Assembly (NCBI GenBank): GCA_007133445.1
Contig: SLMR01000048.1
Coordinates: 1 to 6,344 of the forward strand
Reading direction: 5' to 3'
Origin: Aquisalimonas sp.
GTDB lineage: Bacteria > Pseudomonadota > Gammaproteobacteria > Nitrococcales > Aquisalimonadaceae
DNA length: 6,344 bases
This document shows, piece after piece, positions 5,526 to 6,344 of this stretch. Each line of letters opens with the position of its first letter. The first letter of the stretch is position 1. A program made the position numbers and the translations under genes. The notes beneath the pieces are model-generated. The model was not told the DNA's origin. It did not search any database and saw only the letters and a list, made by a program, of their open reading frames with translations.

Positions 5526-5650
5526 AGAAACTGATGCTCAAGCGTCGTTACGCGGCGGAGCCATTGCCAAAAAACGACACGTCTTCCAATACAGACCACC
5601 CGTTCAACAAAAACCGGTGAATCATTACGGCTCCGGTAACGATTTGCGAA

Positions 5651-5679
5651 AAGATAGTGGAAAATCGGTTCGCCATCAA
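5651..5679 (-). promoter_or_regulatory. Candidate distal promoter of the H-NS-family gene
   Basis: On the minus strand, TTGATG (5679-5674) and TATCTT (5656-5651) are separated by 17 bp, each with 4 of 6 consensus matches. A start near 5644 would leave a leader of about 174 nt. It is slightly better than the proximal candidate by match score, but the leader would be long. Confidence 0.3.
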
Positions 5680-5752
5680 TACTTATTGCTTTTCCGGGCC
5701 GATGGAGTTTTCCCATCGTTCGCATCCAGGAATACCGGCGCCCCGTTAACGG

Positions 5753-5781
5753 CGGACGGCCGAAGCTCAATCAGGTATACT
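5753..5781 (+). promoter_or_regulatory. Candidate promoter for the right-edge gene
   Basis: A good -10 box TATACT (5776-5781, 5 of 6 matches) lies 17 bp from CGGACG (5753-5758), which keeps only the GAC core of the -35 consensus. A start near 5788 would place the 5793-5814 inverted repeat at the very beginning of the transcript. The poor -35 suggests the need for an activator, or that the call is wrong. Confidence 0.4.
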
Positions 5782-5792
5782 CGCCGCCGTTT

Positions 5793-5814
5793 ACTAACCT
5801 CCCCAGAGGTTAGT
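5793..5814. repeat. Perfect 9-bp inverted repeat just downstream of the TATACT box
   Basis: Arms ACTAACCTC (5793-5801) and GAGGTTAGT (5806-5814) are exact complements around a 4-nt CCCA centre. The repeat lies 12 bp after the TATACT box and 42 bp before the ribosome site. No T run follows, so it is not a typical terminator. It could be a repressor-binding operator or a hairpin at the 5' end of the mRNA. Confidence 0.6.
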
Positions 5815-5864
5815 GAGTGATCGGTTCAGCGTTCCCCGAATCACCGGGATCTGTCGGAGGTTGC

Positions 5865-6344
5865 ATGCAGAATCAGGTGGCGTCCATTCCCGCCGTCCTC
5901 ACCGTCGAGCTGGACCTCGACACCGTCGCTCAGGGCGCCCGCCCACCAGAGCCGCTCTCGGGCGAGCAGGCGGACCGCCTGTGCTGGGCACTGGCAGAGG
6001 ACCTCCAGCGCATTCTGGGGCCGCTTGACCGCTACGGCTTCGTCGTTCTTGGCGGTCTGTATGACCTCACCGAGGTGCTGCGTCCCGGCCTGCCCATCGC
6101 TGACATTCTCTCGGAGCTGTATCGCCGCAGCCTGCCCGATACGCGTTTCCAACCCCAGGTCATGGCCATCGGGACCCAGGGGGAGGATTTTCCCATCCCG
6201 GCCATCGCGCCGGAGTGTCGCCCGGGATCCGGGCCGCTGCTGGCGATTCCGTTCGTTTTCCTGGGGGAACCGGCGACTATGGACGAACTGGGCTCACGGT
6301 TGGAAAAGTCCCTGCTGGAAAAAGGCCGCGCGTCGCTGAAGACT
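5865..6344 (+). CDS. Unrecognised protein, N-terminal 160 residues (3' end outside window)
   Basis: I do not recognise this protein. The frame opens at ATG 5865, preceded by a strong GGAGG site (5856-5860) 4 nt upstream, and stays open for 160 codons to the window edge. It starts MQNQVASIPAVLTVELDLDT, with no signal peptide or membrane segment visible, so it is probably cytoplasmic. A helical stretch spans about 33-53 (EQADRLCWALAEDLQRILG), followed by a hydrophobic beta-like segment at 57-65 (YGFVVLGGL), a helix with SELYRRS at 83-89, a second hydrophobic segment at 124-133 (PLLAIPFVFL) and an amphipathic helix from about 139. Two Cys residues (40 and 118) are present, but no catalytic motif is recognised. 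Codon use has the strong G/C third-position bias of the neighbours, supporting a native coding gene. It is divergent from the H-NS-family gene, across a gap with inverted repeats. Function cannot be assigned from this fragment. Confidence 0.8.
   Translation, partial: MQNQVASIPAVLTVELDLDTVAQGARPPEPLSGEQADRLCWALAEDLQRILGPLDRYGFVVLGGLYDLTEVLRPGLPIADILSELYRRSLPDTRFQPQVMAIGTQGEDFPIPAIAPECRPGSGPLLAIPFVFLGEPATMDELGSRLEKSLLEKGRASLKT

Larger units (their letters stand above)
5471..5864. other. Divergent intergenic region between the H-NS-family gene and the right-edge gene
   Basis: This 394-bp region is visibly richer in A and T than the flanking genes, especially around 5560-5700. It holds candidate promoters for the H-NS-family gene, a TATACT box and two inverted repeats leading into the gene at 5865. 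The 67-codon frame at 5617-5820 begins with GTG, has no ribosome site and looks non-coding. No RNA gene is recognised. Confidence 0.6.

Noticed and set aside
5471..5770. 100-codon N-terminal extension of the H-NS-family gene
   Set aside because: The strong AAAGGAG site directly precedes the ATG at 5470, which matches the family N-terminus. The extension is intergenic-like and has no family similarity.
5617..5820. Possible small plus-strand gene of 67 codons starting with GTG
   Set aside because: There is no ribosome site, the protein sequence is not credible, and it runs through the promoter-like box and inverted repeat.

Overview
The window looks like ordinary chromosome from a GC-rich gammaproteobacterium. 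The evidence is a yadGH-type ABC exporter whose two proteins read close to the E. coli versions, an xseA end coupled to an M23 peptidase gene, a YqjG-type glutathionyl-hydroquinone reductase, and an H-NS-family protein of the short HvrA-like class. The acidic tails and Glu/Asp-rich exported proteins would suit a halophilic or haloalkaliphilic lineage such as Ectothiorhodospiraceae, but that is inference. I see no mobile element, CRISPR array, tRNA or rRNA.

Layout, left to right. Positions 1-1249 (+): the 3' end of xseA overlaps by 4 bp an exported M23 metallopeptidase gene. Its stop codon directly abuts the stop codon of a converging gene at 1250-2212 (-), a glutathionyl-hydroquinone reductase. 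That gene has a clear promoter whose spacer is filled by a perfect 7-2-7 palindrome. Next is a strong minus-strand terminator (2308-2341) closing 2364-2969 (-), an unrecognised exported protein with a Gln/Glu-rich helical body and a Gly-rich tail. A divergent intergenic region (2970-3342) then separates it from the yadG-yadH operon (3343-5088, +). A second strong minus-strand terminator lies between yadH and a convergent H-NS-family gene (5156-5470, -). After a 394-bp divergent gap with promoter-like sites and inverted repeats, an unrecognised gene starts at 5865 (+) and runs off the right edge.

Functionally this is a set of independent short transcription units rather than one pathway. XseA acts in DNA repair, the M23 protein and the Gln-rich protein act in the periplasm or envelope, the reductase works on glutathionyl-quinone adducts, YadGH is a membrane exporter of unknown substrate, and the H-NS-like protein is a nucleoid regulator. 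Nothing here is convincingly a new multi-gene system. The best leads are the operator-like palindrome in the reductase promoter, the exported Gln-rich protein, and the unrecognised right-edge gene with its repeat-laden leader.
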